Both the position numbers and the translations under genes were made by a program. Shown in pieces: positions 35,104 to 44,087 of a stretch of DNA of 64,000 bases. The stretch is from positions 1-64,000 of the forward strand of contig NZ_FCOJ02000003.1 in the NCBI RefSeq assembly GCF_001545035.1. Direction: 5' to 3'. A model generated the notes under the pieces. The model did not search any database and had not been told where the DNA came from. It saw only the letters and a program-made list of their open reading frames with translations. Each line of letters starts with the position of its first letter. Positions within the stretch are counted from its first letter, which is position 1. The DNA is from Caballeronia glebae. GTDB lineage: Bacteria > Pseudomonadota > Gammaproteobacteria > Burkholderiales > Burkholderiaceae.

Positions 35104-36429
35104 ATGGCCAGAGTCGAATGCATCGATCTCCATTCATTCATGACTGAAACCGAATATCGAAACGCGCCGGCGAACCTGAGACGCATCATCGTGGCGACGG
35201 TAATCAGCAACGGCTTTGTCGCCTACGACTTCACCGTGTACGGCTTCTCGGCGGCAATCATCGGGCGGCTGTTCTTTCCGGCGCACGATGCGACTTCGTC
35301 TTTGCTGTTATCGCTCGCGACATTCGGCGCTGGCTTCGTCATGCGTCCGCTCGGCGCGGTGCTGATCGGAAGATACGCGGACCGACGCGGGCGCGAAGCC
35401 GGCATGCGGCTCTCGATTGCCTCGACGGCGCTGGGCACGTGGCTGATCGCATGCTTGCCGACACACGCGGCGATCGGCGCGAGTGCAACCGTGCTCATCG
35501 TGCTCGCGCGGCTCTTGCAAGGACTCGCGGCGGGCGGCGAGATCGGACCGGCGTCGGCGCTGCTGATGGAATCCGTGCCTTATGAACGGCGCTGTTTCAG
35601 CGTCAGTTGGCGCGGTGCGAGCCAAGGCGCGGCCGCGTGCGTGGCGGCGCTCGTCGGCGCGTGCACGTCCGCGCTGCTGTCGCCCGAGCAACTCGCGCAA
35701 TGGGGATGGCGCGTGCCCTTCGTCATCGGTGGACTGATCGCGCCGCTCGGCTGGTTCCTGCGCCGCATGCCGGGCGACACATCGGCATCGAAGCCTCGAC
35801 CCGCGCGCACGCCGCTCGCGATCCTGTTGCGCGAACACGCGCGCCCGCTCGCATGCGGCATCCTGATGATGGCCGCGCCTTCATCGAGCATCTACATCGC
35901 CGTGCTGTACATGCCGAGCTATCTGATTCACACGCTCCAGCGGACCCCTGTAATCAGCTTTCTGATTGCGTCGCTCGCAGGCCTCGTGATTCTGATCGTC
36001 ACGCCGCTCGTCGCGCTCGCCGCCGACCGTCTGACGAGCCGCAAGACGCTGCAATATGCGTCGCTCGTCGCCGCGCTCGTCACGGCTTATCCCGCGTTTC
36101 ATGCGCTCACGCGCGGCGCGCCGGATGCGCTCGCGCTCGTGATCATCCTGTTCTATGTCGCGGTCGCGTTGAACAACGCGGGCGCGGCCTCGGTGCTGAT
36201 GCTCGAAGCCTTTCCGAAGCATCGGCGCGCGGCGAGCCTCTCGGTGATCTATACCTTCGGCGTCGTCATCTTCGGGGGATTCTCGCCGCTCGCGGTCGCC
36301 TGGCTCATCGGCGCGACCGGCAACGCGATGACGCCCGCCTGGTATCTGCTCGCCGCGAACTGCCTGACGCTCCTTGCGCTCAGCCGCTTTCCGGAACGCC
36401 CTTCGAGTGCGCGGCGCGCATCCGCGTGA
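35104..36429 (+). CDS. MFS transporter, metabolite:H+ symporter (MHS)-like
   Basis: 441 residues with 12 helices. The start of helix 1 has 'FVAYDFTVYGFSAAIIGRLFF', typical of the MHS (ShiA/ProP/KgtP) group. Loop 2-3 is 'GAVLIGRYADRRGREAGM', and helix 4 'RLLQGLAAGGEIGPASALLMESVP' is a hallmark of this subfamily. It probably imports an organic acid or osmolyte with protons. ATG 35104 gives the full frame; ATG 35140 (MTETEYRN) is an alternative start, and neither has a strong ribosome site. It is divergent from the ECF41 gene, and its 3' end overlaps the convergent AraC gene by 50 bp. Confidence 0.88.
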   Translation: MARVECIDLHSFMTETEYRNAPANLRRIIVATVISNGFVAYDFTVYGFSAAIIGRLFFPAHDATSSLLLSLATFGAGFVMRPLGAVLIGRYADRRGREAGMRLSIASTALGTWLIACLPTHAAIGASATVLIVLARLLQGLAAGGEIGPASALLMESVPYERRCFSVSWRGASQGAAACVAALVGACTSALLSPEQLAQWGWRVPFVIGGLIAPLGWFLRRMPGDTSASKPRPARTPLAILLREHARPLACGILMMAAPSSSIYIAVLYMPSYLIHTLQRTPVISFLIASLAGLVILIVTPLVALAADRLTSRKTLQYASLVAALVTAYPAFHALTRGAPDALALVIILFYVAVALNNAGAASVLMLEAFPKHRRAASLSVIYTFGVVIFGGFSPLAVAWLIGATGNAMTPAWYLLAANCLTLLALSRFPERPSSARRASA

Positions 36430-37432
36430 TGGGATCGCCGGTCGTCGCGCGCAACAGATCGAGCGCGCGCAGACGCATCTCCAGCGGACTTACGTCGAAG
36501 GCGCGGCGAAACGCGCGTGTGAAATCCGACGCGCTCTTGAAGCCGAGGCCGAATGCGATGTCCGCGATCTGCAAGTTCGGAAACCGCGCGAGTTCGTCAG
36601 CCGCCTCGCGCAAGCGGCGATGTCGAATGTATGCGGCGAGGCCGCCTTCCTGTTCGAACCATCGGTAGACGGTCGCGCGCTTGAGCCCGAGCGCCTCGAC
36701 GATCGTCGTCGGCGTGAGATCGGCTTCATGCAGGCGCGCTTCGATATAACGCTTCACCTGGCGCTTCACGGCCGTTTGCAGCGCGGCGCGTGAATCGCTC
36801 AACGCATGCGGCTTGTCGGCGAATGCGGCGAGCAGGAGTTGCGCGCCGGCATCGAGCACGTCGATGGCATCGGGTCGTTCGAGCGCCGGCAATTCGCGCG
36901 CGGTCACATCGAAATGCTCGAATACGAAGCGCGCGAGCGGCGCGTGCTCGGGCAGCACGCGACCGTGCAGCGCCTCGCAGTCGCCGATATGCGCGGCCAC
37001 GATTGCACGCGGCACGAACATCGTCAACACGCGGCACGCCGGTCGTTCGATGCGAAAGCGCTGATTCAGATCGAACGCGATGATGCCGCGCACCGAACCC
37101 GGCGCGCTGCGCTTCACGCTCAAACCGCTGACATGGCCGGTCTCGCCTTCGGCGTAGACGTGAAATGCGAAATCGCGGCGCATATCGGTCGAAACGCGCG
37201 CGATCGATCGTTCGAGCACGAGCGCGTCGGTACGTGCCTGCGTGAACACGAGGCCACCCGCCGCATGCAAATCGATGCTGCCCGCAAAGCCGCGCGCGAT
37301 TTGATCCTTGTCGGGCACGACATCGATCACATGCCCCACGCGATCGCGCCATGCGAGCAGTTGACGCTCGCGCGGACATGCGAGCGTCGAAAAGCGCGTG
37401 GATAACTTCGGCGGGTCGGAATCGGCGGGCAT
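36380..37432 (-). CDS. AraC-family regulator
   Basis: 350 residues from ATG 37432. The N-terminal about 200 residues fit the AraC-binding-like sensing domain ('TRFSTLACPRERQLLAWRDRVGHVIDV', 'HVSGLSVKRSAPGSV'). The C-terminal double HTH (about 245-340) contains 'DLTPTTIVEALGLKRATVYRWFEQEGG' and 'QIADIAFGLGFKSASDFTRAFRRAFDVSPLEMR'. Sequence upstream of this ATG is low quality, so I do not extend it. Convergent with the MHS transporter, it may control transport or metabolism here, but its effector is unknown. Confidence 0.85.
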   Translation of the reverse strand: MPADSDPPKLSTRFSTLACPRERQLLAWRDRVGHVIDVVPDKDQIARGFAGSIDLHAAGGLVFTQARTDALVLERSIARVSTDMRRDFAFHVYAEGETGHVSGLSVKRSAPGSVRGIIAFDLNQRFRIERPACRVLTMFVPRAIVAAHIGDCEALHGRVLPEHAPLARFVFEHFDVTARELPALERPDAIDVLDAGAQLLLAAFADKPHALSDSRAALQTAVKRQVKRYIEARLHEADLTPTTIVEALGLKRATVYRWFEQEGGLAAYIRHRRLREAADELARFPNLQIADIAFGLGFKSASDFTRAFRRAFDVSPLEMRLRALDLLRATTGDPITRMRAAHSKGVPESG

Positions 37433-37707
37433 GAATGGCAGTCGATGTCGGTTGAATCGTCCTTTGGATGAATCACACGCGCACGATACGCGCCAGCAAA
37501 TGAGACGCATGGTAAAGCGCACTTCGAGTGCGGGTATATCGTGCTTGTCGAGGAGCAGCGTGTGCGGCGTCGCGGGCGGTTCAGGTCGGCGATTCCTTGC
37601 CGTCATCCCGCTGTCACATCGCTGTCTCCCCCTCATAGGGTTTACGGCTAGTCAATACTAAAAATACAGCAGCACGCAAAAGATAAAAGACGTTTCGGGG
37701 CGTCACA

Positions 37708-38004
37708 ATGGAAAAGTCGAAAATCTTGCAAGTCAGGCGCGCCACGCAGACCACGCGAGCGGCGCTCAGGCCCGCGCGCGGCGCGGACGCTCAGCTCGAT
37801 CATCTTGAGCACATGATTCGTTCGCTCGCGCTTTCGGGTGATTCGAAGCCGTTAGCCCATCTCGATCACGCCTACTGGAAAAGGCGGCTCTCCGCGCTCG
37901 GCGACGAAAGCGATCTCGTCGCCACGCAACGCGCACGCGTGCTGCGGCTCCTCGACCGTCTTGAACAGAATCAGGCCACCGGCTCGGCCAAGGCCGCCGC
38001 GTAG
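37708..38004 (+). CDS. Small conserved-looking cytoplasmic protein, function unknown
   Basis: 98 residues. Codon use matches neighbours. The middle reads 'HLEHMIRSLALSGDSKPLAHLDHAYWKRRLSALGDESDLVATQRARVLRLLDRLEQ', a two- to three-helix pattern with regularly spaced Leu, suggesting a small helical protein. No signal peptide and no membrane helix. Family not recognised. The following 277 bp contain an inverted repeat. It could be a small regulator or an adaptor; nothing in the sequence decides this. Confidence 0.6.
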   Translation: MEKSKILQVRRATQTTRAALRPARGADAQLDHLEHMIRSLALSGDSKPLAHLDHAYWKRRLSALGDESDLVATQRARVLRLLDRLEQNQATGSAKAAA

Positions 38005-38024
38005 CACTCCAGCGGACACGCATG

Positions 38025-38053
38025 CGAAATGCAAAACACAAAACGGCATTTCG
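38025..38053. repeat. 8-bp inverted repeat with overlapping direct repeat, upstream of the gluconate permease
   Basis: cgaaatgc (38025-38032) and gcatttcg (38046-38053) form a perfect 8-bp inverted repeat with a 13-nt A-rich spacer. A direct repeat of the type atgcaaaacNcaaaa covers part of it and recurs just downstream. It could be an operator for the permease gene at 38282 or end the upstream transcript. Inference only. Confidence 0.35.
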
Positions 38054-38281
38054 AATGCAAAACTCAAAAGACCAATAGCGTCGAATGATTTCAGAAGGGC
38101 CAGCCTGAGAGAGAGCACGCGCGATGCAGGGTCTTTTTGACCGTCGCGTAGAAAAGTGCTATTACGACGGGGCTTCGCGTCCCGTACATACTTCGCTCAC
38201 AGCGCGCGAAGCTATGCCGGGACGCGAAAGCTCTTCGTAATTGCATCGCCGCCAGAGCGCGCGCGTCAGCATAAGGTCATC

Positions 38282-39655
38282 GTGAATTCAACAACCCTCG
38301 CCCCCTGGTCTGCCCACGACACTCAACTCCTGATCGCCTGCGCACTCGGCCTCGCGATCATCATCGTTTCCATCAGCGTGCTTAAGCTCGCGCCGTTCCT
38401 GTCCATTCTCGTGGGCACGTTCGCGGCGGGCTTCACCGCGCATCAGCCGCTCGAAGCGATCGCGCAAGCGTTCAGCAAGGGCGCGGGCGCGTTGCTCGGC
38501 GACGTCGGCATCATCATCGCGCTCGGTGCGATGCTCGGCGCGCTGATGGCCGAGTCCGGGGCCGCCGACCGGCTCGTCACCACCTTGCTCGATCATTCGA
38601 CGCCGCGCCGCCTGCCGTGGATGATGGCGTTCGTCGCGATCATCGTCGGCCTGCCGCTATTCTTCGAAGTCGGCCTCGTGATGATGGTGCCGATCATCTT
38701 CGTGATGGCGCGCCGCTCGAAGCAGCCGATCCTGCGCATCGCGATTCCCGCGCTCGCCGGCATGACTACGCTGCATGCGTTGCTGCCGCCGCATCCGGGT
38801 CCGCTGATCGCGGTGAGCGCATTGCATGCCGATCTCGGTCTTACGCTCGGCCTCGGCCTGATCGTCGCGCTGCCCGCGGTGATTCTCGCGGGGCCGATCT
38901 ACGGCAACTGGTTGTCGAAGCGGCTGCATATTGAAGAGCCCGAGGAAATGGGCAAGCTCTTCACCGCGCACGAAGACGGAGCCTCGACGCCGGGCTTCGC
39001 GATCTCGCTCGTGACGATCCTTCTTCCTGTGGTGATGATGCTCGGACGCACCGTCGCCAAGCTCGCGCTCACGAAGGACACACTGCTCTACGACACGCTC
39101 GATTTCGTCGGCGAACCGCTCGTCGCGCTGGCCTTGACGGTGCTCTTCGCGATCGTGATGCTTGGCTGGTCGCGGGGCATGGCGCGTGAGCGTGTGGGCG
39201 GCATCTTGCGCAAGAGCCTGCCGCCGATCGCGGCGCTCCTGCTCACCATCGGCGCGGGCGGCGGGCTGAAGCAGATGCTCGTCAATGCGGGCATCAGCGC
39301 GACCATCGGCAAGATCGCGGTCGGCACGCATTTGCCGCTGATCCTGCTCGCGTGGCTGATCGCGGTCGCGCTGCGTCAGGCTACGGGTTCCGCGACCGTC
39401 GCCACGACAACGACCGCAGGCATCGTCGCCCCGGTCGTGAGCGGCCTCTCGGCGACCCACAACTCGCTGATGGCCCTCGCGATCGGCGCGGGCTCCGTGT
39501 TCTTCTGCCACGTCAACGATGCGGGCTTCTGGATGGTGCGCGAGTACTTCGGGCTCAAGCTGAAGCAGACGGTCGCGGTGTGGTCAGTGTTGCAGACGAT
39601 CGTGTCGGTGGTGGGACTCGCGCTGACGCTCGTGTTATGGAGCGTGCTGAACTGA
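38282..39655 (+). CDS. Gluconate:H+ symporter family permease (GntP family)
   Basis: 457 residues with 12-14 helices. 'FLSILVGTFAAGFTAHQPLEAIAQAFSKGAGALLGDVGIIIALGAMLGALMAESGAADRL' and 'GLPLFFEVGLVMMVPIIFVMARRSKQPILRIAIPALAGMTTLHALLPPHPGPLIAVSAL' are the characteristic GntP blocks. The end 'VNDAGFWMVREYFGLKLKQTVAVWSVLQTIVSVVGLALTL' is also typical. It imports gluconate or a related sugar acid with protons. I use the GTG at 38282 because AAGG lies 7 nt upstream and the first helix follows. No gluconate kinase or dehydratase is adjacent. Confidence 0.92.
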   Translation: MNSTTLAPWSAHDTQLLIACALGLAIIIVSISVLKLAPFLSILVGTFAAGFTAHQPLEAIAQAFSKGAGALLGDVGIIIALGAMLGALMAESGAADRLVTTLLDHSTPRRLPWMMAFVAIIVGLPLFFEVGLVMMVPIIFVMARRSKQPILRIAIPALAGMTTLHALLPPHPGPLIAVSALHADLGLTLGLGLIVALPAVILAGPIYGNWLSKRLHIEEPEEMGKLFTAHEDGASTPGFAISLVTILLPVVMMLGRTVAKLALTKDTLLYDTLDFVGEPLVALALTVLFAIVMLGWSRGMARERVGGILRKSLPPIAALLLTIGAGGGLKQMLVNAGISATIGKIAVGTHLPLILLAWLIAVALRQATGSATVATTTTAGIVAPVVSGLSATHNSLMALAIGAGSVFFCHVNDAGFWMVREYFGLKLKQTVAVWSVLQTIVSVVGLALTLVLWSVLN

Positions 39656-39729
39656 ACGCCTGTGCCACCGGCACAAACTGACCATCGGCGCGCACGCACG
39701 GACCCAACGCATCCGCCCAGGTCTTGACG

Positions 39730-40884
39730 CTAGCGCACGCCGATTTTCCAGACGGTGACTTCGTGATACTCGTCGCCGGGCTTGAGCTCGGTCGACGGGA
39801 ATGCGGGCTGGTTCGGCGAGTCGGGGAAATGCTCGGCTTCGAGCGCGAAGCCATCGGTTTGCCGATACGCCGTACCCGATGTGCCGATGGCGCTGCCATC
39901 CAGACCATTGCCCGTATAGAACTGCAAGCCCGGCTGCGTCGTATAGACATCGAGCACGCGGCCGCTCGATGGATCGTAAGCGCGCGCGGCAAAGGCCGGT
40001 TCACCATTGCGCTGGCCGTTCTTGTTGAGCTTCCAGTTGTGGTCGTAGCCGTGCGCATAGCGCATCTGCTGATTCGACGAACGCAAGCGCGCGCCGATCG
40101 GCGTCAGCGCTCGCAAATCAAGAGGCGTGTTCTCGACGCTCGCGATCTCGCCGGTCGGAATCGAATCGGCGCGCACGGGCGTATAGCTCGATCCCGCGAT
40201 CAGGATAAGTTGTCCTTCGACATTGCCGCTGCCCTCGCCCGCGAGATTGAAATAGCTATGGTTCGTGAGGTTCAGGACGGTCGGCTTGTCGGTCTTCGCG
40301 CGATAGTCGATACGCACTTCGTTATCGTCCGTGAGCGTGTAGGTCACGTCGACAGTGAGCGTGCCGGGAAAGCCGTTCTCGCCATCGGGACTCACATAGC
40401 GAAGCTGCACGCCCGCGCCCTGAGCGCCCTGAAACGTTTTCACCACGGTCCAGACTTTCTCGTCGAATCCGTGCGGGCCGCCATGCAAAGTATTCGGCGG
40501 CTCGTTGATAGGCAGCTTGTAGCTATGCCCGTCGAGATCGAACTTTCCATCGGCGACGCGATTGGCGTAACGGCCGATCAGGCCACCGAAGTGAATCTTG
40601 CCGTTGTACTTTTCATAGTCGCCGAGCGAGCCGAAGCCGAGCACGATATCCGCGCGACGTCCGCGCCGGTCGGGTACATCGAGACGCGTCACGATGCCGC
40701 CGTAGTTGATGCAGTTCATCGTCACGCCGCGCGCATTCGAAAGCGTGAATTGCGTAACCGCTTGCCCTTGTTGCGTCGCGCCATAAGGTGCGGAAGCGAT
40801 CGACGCCGCGAAGCCGCACGGCGACAACCCTGTCGCACATGCGATGGCGGCAAAACGAATGAGCGTGTTTTTCGCGTCCTGCAT
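39730..40884 (-). CDS. galM: Aldose 1-epimerase (galactose mutarotase family), probably exported
   Basis: 384 residues. An N-terminal signal-like segment (hydrophobic, about 8-28 'FAAIACATGLSPCGFAASIASA') precedes the mutarotase domain. Landmarks are 'CINYGGIVTRLDVPDRRGRRADIVLGF', 'FGGLIGRYANRVADGKF', the catalytic His in 'NEPPNTLHGGPHGFDEKVW', 'NLTNHSYFNLAG', 'TQPGLQFYTGN' and the active-site Glu in 'FALEAEHFPDSPNQP'. It interconverts alpha and beta anomers of aldoses. The start is preceded by 'ACAGGTT' only. It is convergent with the gluconate permease with a 74-bp gap. Confidence 0.9.
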   Translation of the reverse strand: MQDAKNTLIRFAAIACATGLSPCGFAASIASAPYGATQQGQAVTQFTLSNARGVTMNCINYGGIVTRLDVPDRRGRRADIVLGFGSLGDYEKYNGKIHFGGLIGRYANRVADGKFDLDGHSYKLPINEPPNTLHGGPHGFDEKVWTVVKTFQGAQGAGVQLRYVSPDGENGFPGTLTVDVTYTLTDDNEVRIDYRAKTDKPTVLNLTNHSYFNLAGEGSGNVEGQLILIAGSSYTPVRADSIPTGEIASVENTPLDLRALTPIGARLRSSNQQMRYAHGYDHNWKLNKNGQRNGEPAFAARAYDPSSGRVLDVYTTQPGLQFYTGNGLDGSAIGTSGTAYRQTDGFALEAEHFPDSPNQPAFPSTELKPGDEYHEVTVWKIGVR

Positions 40885-41011
40885 AACCTGTCAGAAGAAA
40901 GAACGTTCGAAGCGGCGCGTCGCAATGTGAGCATCGGTTGTACCTGAAGACGTCGGGCACAGTCGATGCGCCTTTCGTCCGCACGCAAACAACGCAGGCA
41001 AGGAGCCATTC

Positions 41012-41197
41012 ATGAATCAGCAAACCGATCGTTCCACGCCGCCGAAACAAACGCCCGCCGACCCTAACGTGGCGGACCGCCGCTTGTCCGACGAACAAGA
41101 GCGCGCGATGAAAAACGAACCCGCGCCGCCGAAGCACATCGATGAGACCAAGGAAAGCAAGTTGCCCAATCCGAAGGAAGTCGGCGAGGCTGGCTAA
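41012..41197 (+). CDS. Small hydrophilic protein, function unknown
   Basis: 61 residues after a strong ribosome site (AAGGAGCC, 5 nt before the ATG). The protein is highly charged and Pro/Lys/Glu-rich (for example 'PPKQTPADPNVADRRLSDEQERAMKNEPAPPKH'), with no Cys, no signal peptide and probable disorder. Family not recognised. Similar short hydrophilic proteins are common in Burkholderia-type genomes near stress genes, which is not evidence of function here. A hairpin follows the stop. Confidence 0.6.
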   Translation: MNQQTDRSTPPKQTPADPNVADRRLSDEQERAMKNEPAPPKHIDETKESKLPNPKEVGEAG

Positions 41198-41209
41198 GCT
41201 TGGTGCGCC

Positions 41210-41243
41210 CGCGCGCCATGCCATGCATGGAATATGGCACGCG
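41210..41243 (+). terminator. Possible terminator after the 61-residue protein
   Basis: A 10-bp stem with one mismatch (cgcgcgccat/atggcacgcg) around a loop containing the palindrome ccatgcatgg, followed by attattcatt, 12 bp after the stop codon. Confidence 0.45.
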
Positions 41244-41429
41244 ATTATTCATTAGATGAATCAGGGATCAGCACGTACAAATTACATATAAGCTCCCGCA
41301 CGATGTTAGCCATAGCTTCGTATCGCGGTGTAAGCGATAGCTTTTGTTGTATGGTATGCATAAGCTATCCCAGCCTTCGACACAGCGCGCGGTGACGCTT
41401 TTCGCCGGAGTATAGAAGCAAGGACGCCC

Positions 41430-44039
41430 ATGCACGATCCTGCTCATTTTCTGCCGTCGTTCGTATGGCGCGCGGCGCGAGACGGGGTAATCCAGTACGC
41501 CAATCCATGGGCTTGCCGCTATCTCGGCATTCCATTTCCCGAACTCGTCGGACAGCATTGGAAAGATTTCGTCCACCCCGACGATATCCCGCCCGTTCTC
41601 GATGCACTGCGTCAAATGCGCGACGGCACGCTGCTTCGCAATGTCGATGTCCGCCTGTTGCGCAACGACGCCGCATTCCGCTGGCATACGCTGCATCTTC
41701 AGGCGCGGCGCGACGAAGAAGGACAGATCGGAGAAACCGTCGGCGTCGCGATCGACATTCACGAGTGCCGCCATGCATGGGCGATGTACGAAGCGAGCGA
41801 GCGGCGACTGCAGGCCGCGTTCGCGGGCGCGCGCATGGGCGCGTGGGAATGGGACATGAAAACGCGCGTCGTGCGCATGACCGCGCAACTCGCCGCGCTC
41901 TATTCTTTTCCGCCCGGAACCGAAGCGGTTCTTCTTTCGGAAGTGTGGGACCGCGTCGCGCCCGAGTATCGCGAGCCGTTTCAGCGCAAGCTGACCGCGG
42001 CATTGCGCGATGGCGGTCCGTTCGAATTCGACTTCGTGCTGGAAGGCGATCAGGGAAAACGCCGCTGGCTGCGCATGCGCGGGCATCCCGAGTTCGACCG
42101 TCAGGGCGTGCTCACGCGCGTCTATGGCGTGAGCTTCGATATCAGCACGCAACGCGCCGACGAAGATCGCCTGAGCCTTTCCGAGCGACGCTATCGGGCA
42201 CTCGTCGAGACGACGGGCGCGCTTGTCTGGTCCGCCGATGCGAACGGCGAAATCCGTCCTTCCGGCGGCGAATGGGAAAGTTTCACGGGCACGTCGCCGG
42301 AAGTACTGTCCGGCTGGGGCTGGCTCGACTACATCCATCCCGACGATCGCGAGCGCACGCATCAGGCATGGCTCGACGCATTGCGCGAGGGCGTCGCGTG
42401 CACGCTCACCTTTCGCATGTACCGGCATGATGGCGTCTATCGCATGGTGCAGGCGCATGCCGCGCCGCTCTACGACGATCAGGGCAACTTGCAGGAATGG
42501 TTCGGCACGACGACCGACGTCACGCCGCGCTTCGAAGCGCAAGCCGCGATCGAAACGCGCAGCTTGCGCCTGACGGTTGCGATGCAGGCCGCGAATGTTC
42601 ATATCGCGTCGCTCGAACTCGCCACGTGGACGCTGTCGCTCGAAACCGGCGGCGAGCGCCAAATCTCCGAAACGCTCGGCTACGAAGCCGCGCTTGCACG
42701 CGTGCATCCCGATGACAGCGCGACGCTCGACCGCTACGTGCGCAGCATCGCGGCCGGCGAAAACCCCGACGGCCACTTCGAATTTCGCGTGCGCAACCGG
42801 CACGGCGAACAGTGGATGCAGGGCAGCGCCTTACTTCAGCGCAGCAAGGACGGCGAGCCGCTGCGCATCATCGGCAGCGTGATCGACATCACCGAGCGCA
42901 AGCATATGGAGCTGATGTTGCGCGAAGCGGGCCGCCGCAAGGACGAGTTCCTCGCGATGCTCGCGCATGAACTGCGCAATCCGCTTGCGCCGTTGCGCAC
43001 GGCTATCGCGCTTCTGCAAAAGGATCAGGATGCCGACACGCATCTGCGCGATCTGATCGATCTGATGCGCAGGCAAGTAGAGCACATGACCCGCATCGTG
43101 GACGACCTGCTGGAGGTGTCGCGCATCACGCAGGGACGCATCGCGCTGCAACTCGAACCGATTCTCGTCGGCACGGCCGTGTATCACGCGGTCGAGGCGA
43201 TCGCGGGCATGGTCGAGTCGCGTTCGCAGAACATTCACGTCGATGTATCCGATGCGAACACCTGGGTCTGCGGCGATCCCACGCGTCTCTCGCAAATCCT
43301 CGTCAACGTGCTGAACAACGCGAGCAAATACACGCCGGAGCAAGGCCGTATCAGCGTGAGCGTGCAGGCGGCGGATGAGTCGGTGTCGATCGTGATCGCC
43401 GATACGGGCACCGGCATTTCGGCGGATCTTCTGCCGAAGGTATTCGAGCTATTCGCGCAAGGCGAGCGCACGCTCGACCGCTCGAACGGCGGACTCGGCA
43501 TCGGGCTTTCGCTCGTGAAGAAGCTCGTCGAAATGCATAAAGGCACGATCACGGTGCAAAGTCCCGGACCGGGGCTCGGCACGACCGTCAGCGTGCGGCT
43601 GCCGCGTCTGCATCATCACGAAAGACACTCCGCGCTCGCGCTCTCGGAAACGAGCATGCGCGAGGCGCGCAAGGCGCTGCGCATTCTTGTCGTCGACGAT
43701 AACCGCGATGCCGCCGATTCGCTCGCGATGTTATGCGAGTCGGAGGAACATGTCGCGCGCGTCGCGTATTCGTCGGCGGAAGCGCTCGAAGCCGCGCCGC
43801 TATTGCAGCCCGATGTCGCGCTACTCGATATCGGCCTGCCTGATATCGACGGCTATGAACTCGCGCGGCGCCTGCGTCGCAAGGGTGACACGACGCCGCT
43901 GCTGATCGCGATCACGGGTTATGGACAAGCGGAAGACCGATTGCGCGCACAATCGGCGGGCTTCGATTATCACTTCGTGAAGCCGGTGAACGTGGAAAGC
44001 CTCTTGAAGTTATTGTCGTCGCTCACGATCACGCGCTAA
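41430..44039 (+). CDS. Soluble hybrid histidine kinase with four PAS domains and a receiver
   Basis: 869 residues with no membrane helix. Four PAS/PAC modules are visible at about 6-112, 125-240, 250-365 and 375-490, each ending in a 'G...DIT.R' style PAC edge (for example 'GVAIDIHE', 'GVSFDISTQRADEDR', 'GTTTDVTPRFEAQ', 'GSVIDITERK'). HisKA with His513 (FLAMLAHELRNPLAPL) follows, then HATPase (NNASKYT, DTGTGIS, GGLGIGL) and a receiver with Asp800 (VALLDIGLP). This is a cytoplasmic sensor, possibly of redox or small ligands through PAS. No cognate regulator is adjacent; output may be through a distant partner. Confidence 0.92.
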   Translation: MHDPAHFLPSFVWRAARDGVIQYANPWACRYLGIPFPELVGQHWKDFVHPDDIPPVLDALRQMRDGTLLRNVDVRLLRNDAAFRWHTLHLQARRDEEGQIGETVGVAIDIHECRHAWAMYEASERRLQAAFAGARMGAWEWDMKTRVVRMTAQLAALYSFPPGTEAVLLSEVWDRVAPEYREPFQRKLTAALRDGGPFEFDFVLEGDQGKRRWLRMRGHPEFDRQGVLTRVYGVSFDISTQRADEDRLSLSERRYRALVETTGALVWSADANGEIRPSGGEWESFTGTSPEVLSGWGWLDYIHPDDRERTHQAWLDALREGVACTLTFRMYRHDGVYRMVQAHAAPLYDDQGNLQEWFGTTTDVTPRFEAQAAIETRSLRLTVAMQAANVHIASLELATWTLSLETGGERQISETLGYEAALARVHPDDSATLDRYVRSIAAGENPDGHFEFRVRNRHGEQWMQGSALLQRSKDGEPLRIIGSVIDITERKHMELMLREAGRRKDEFLAMLAHELRNPLAPLRTAIALLQKDQDADTHLRDLIDLMRRQVEHMTRIVDDLLEVSRITQGRIALQLEPILVGTAVYHAVEAIAGMVESRSQNIHVDVSDANTWVCGDPTRLSQILVNVLNNASKYTPEQGRISVSVQAADESVSIVIADTGTGISADLLPKVFELFAQGERTLDRSNGGLGIGLSLVKKLVEMHKGTITVQSPGPGLGTTVSVRLPRLHHHERHSALALSETSMREARKALRILVVDDNRDAADSLAMLCESEEHVARVAYSSAEALEAAPLLQPDVALLDIGLPDIDGYELARRLRRKGDTTPLLIAITGYGQAEDRLRAQSAGFDYHFVKPVNVESLLKLLSSLTITR

Positions 44040-44087
44040 GGGTCCTCACACTACAATGGGCGTTCGATCAACGCCTTCGAGGACGTC

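Noticed and set aside
41329..41352. Inverted repeat (tatcgc/gcgata) with nearby atagct repeats before the 4-PAS kinase
   Set aside because: Only a 6-bp stem with a 7-nt loop, common by chance in this base composition.
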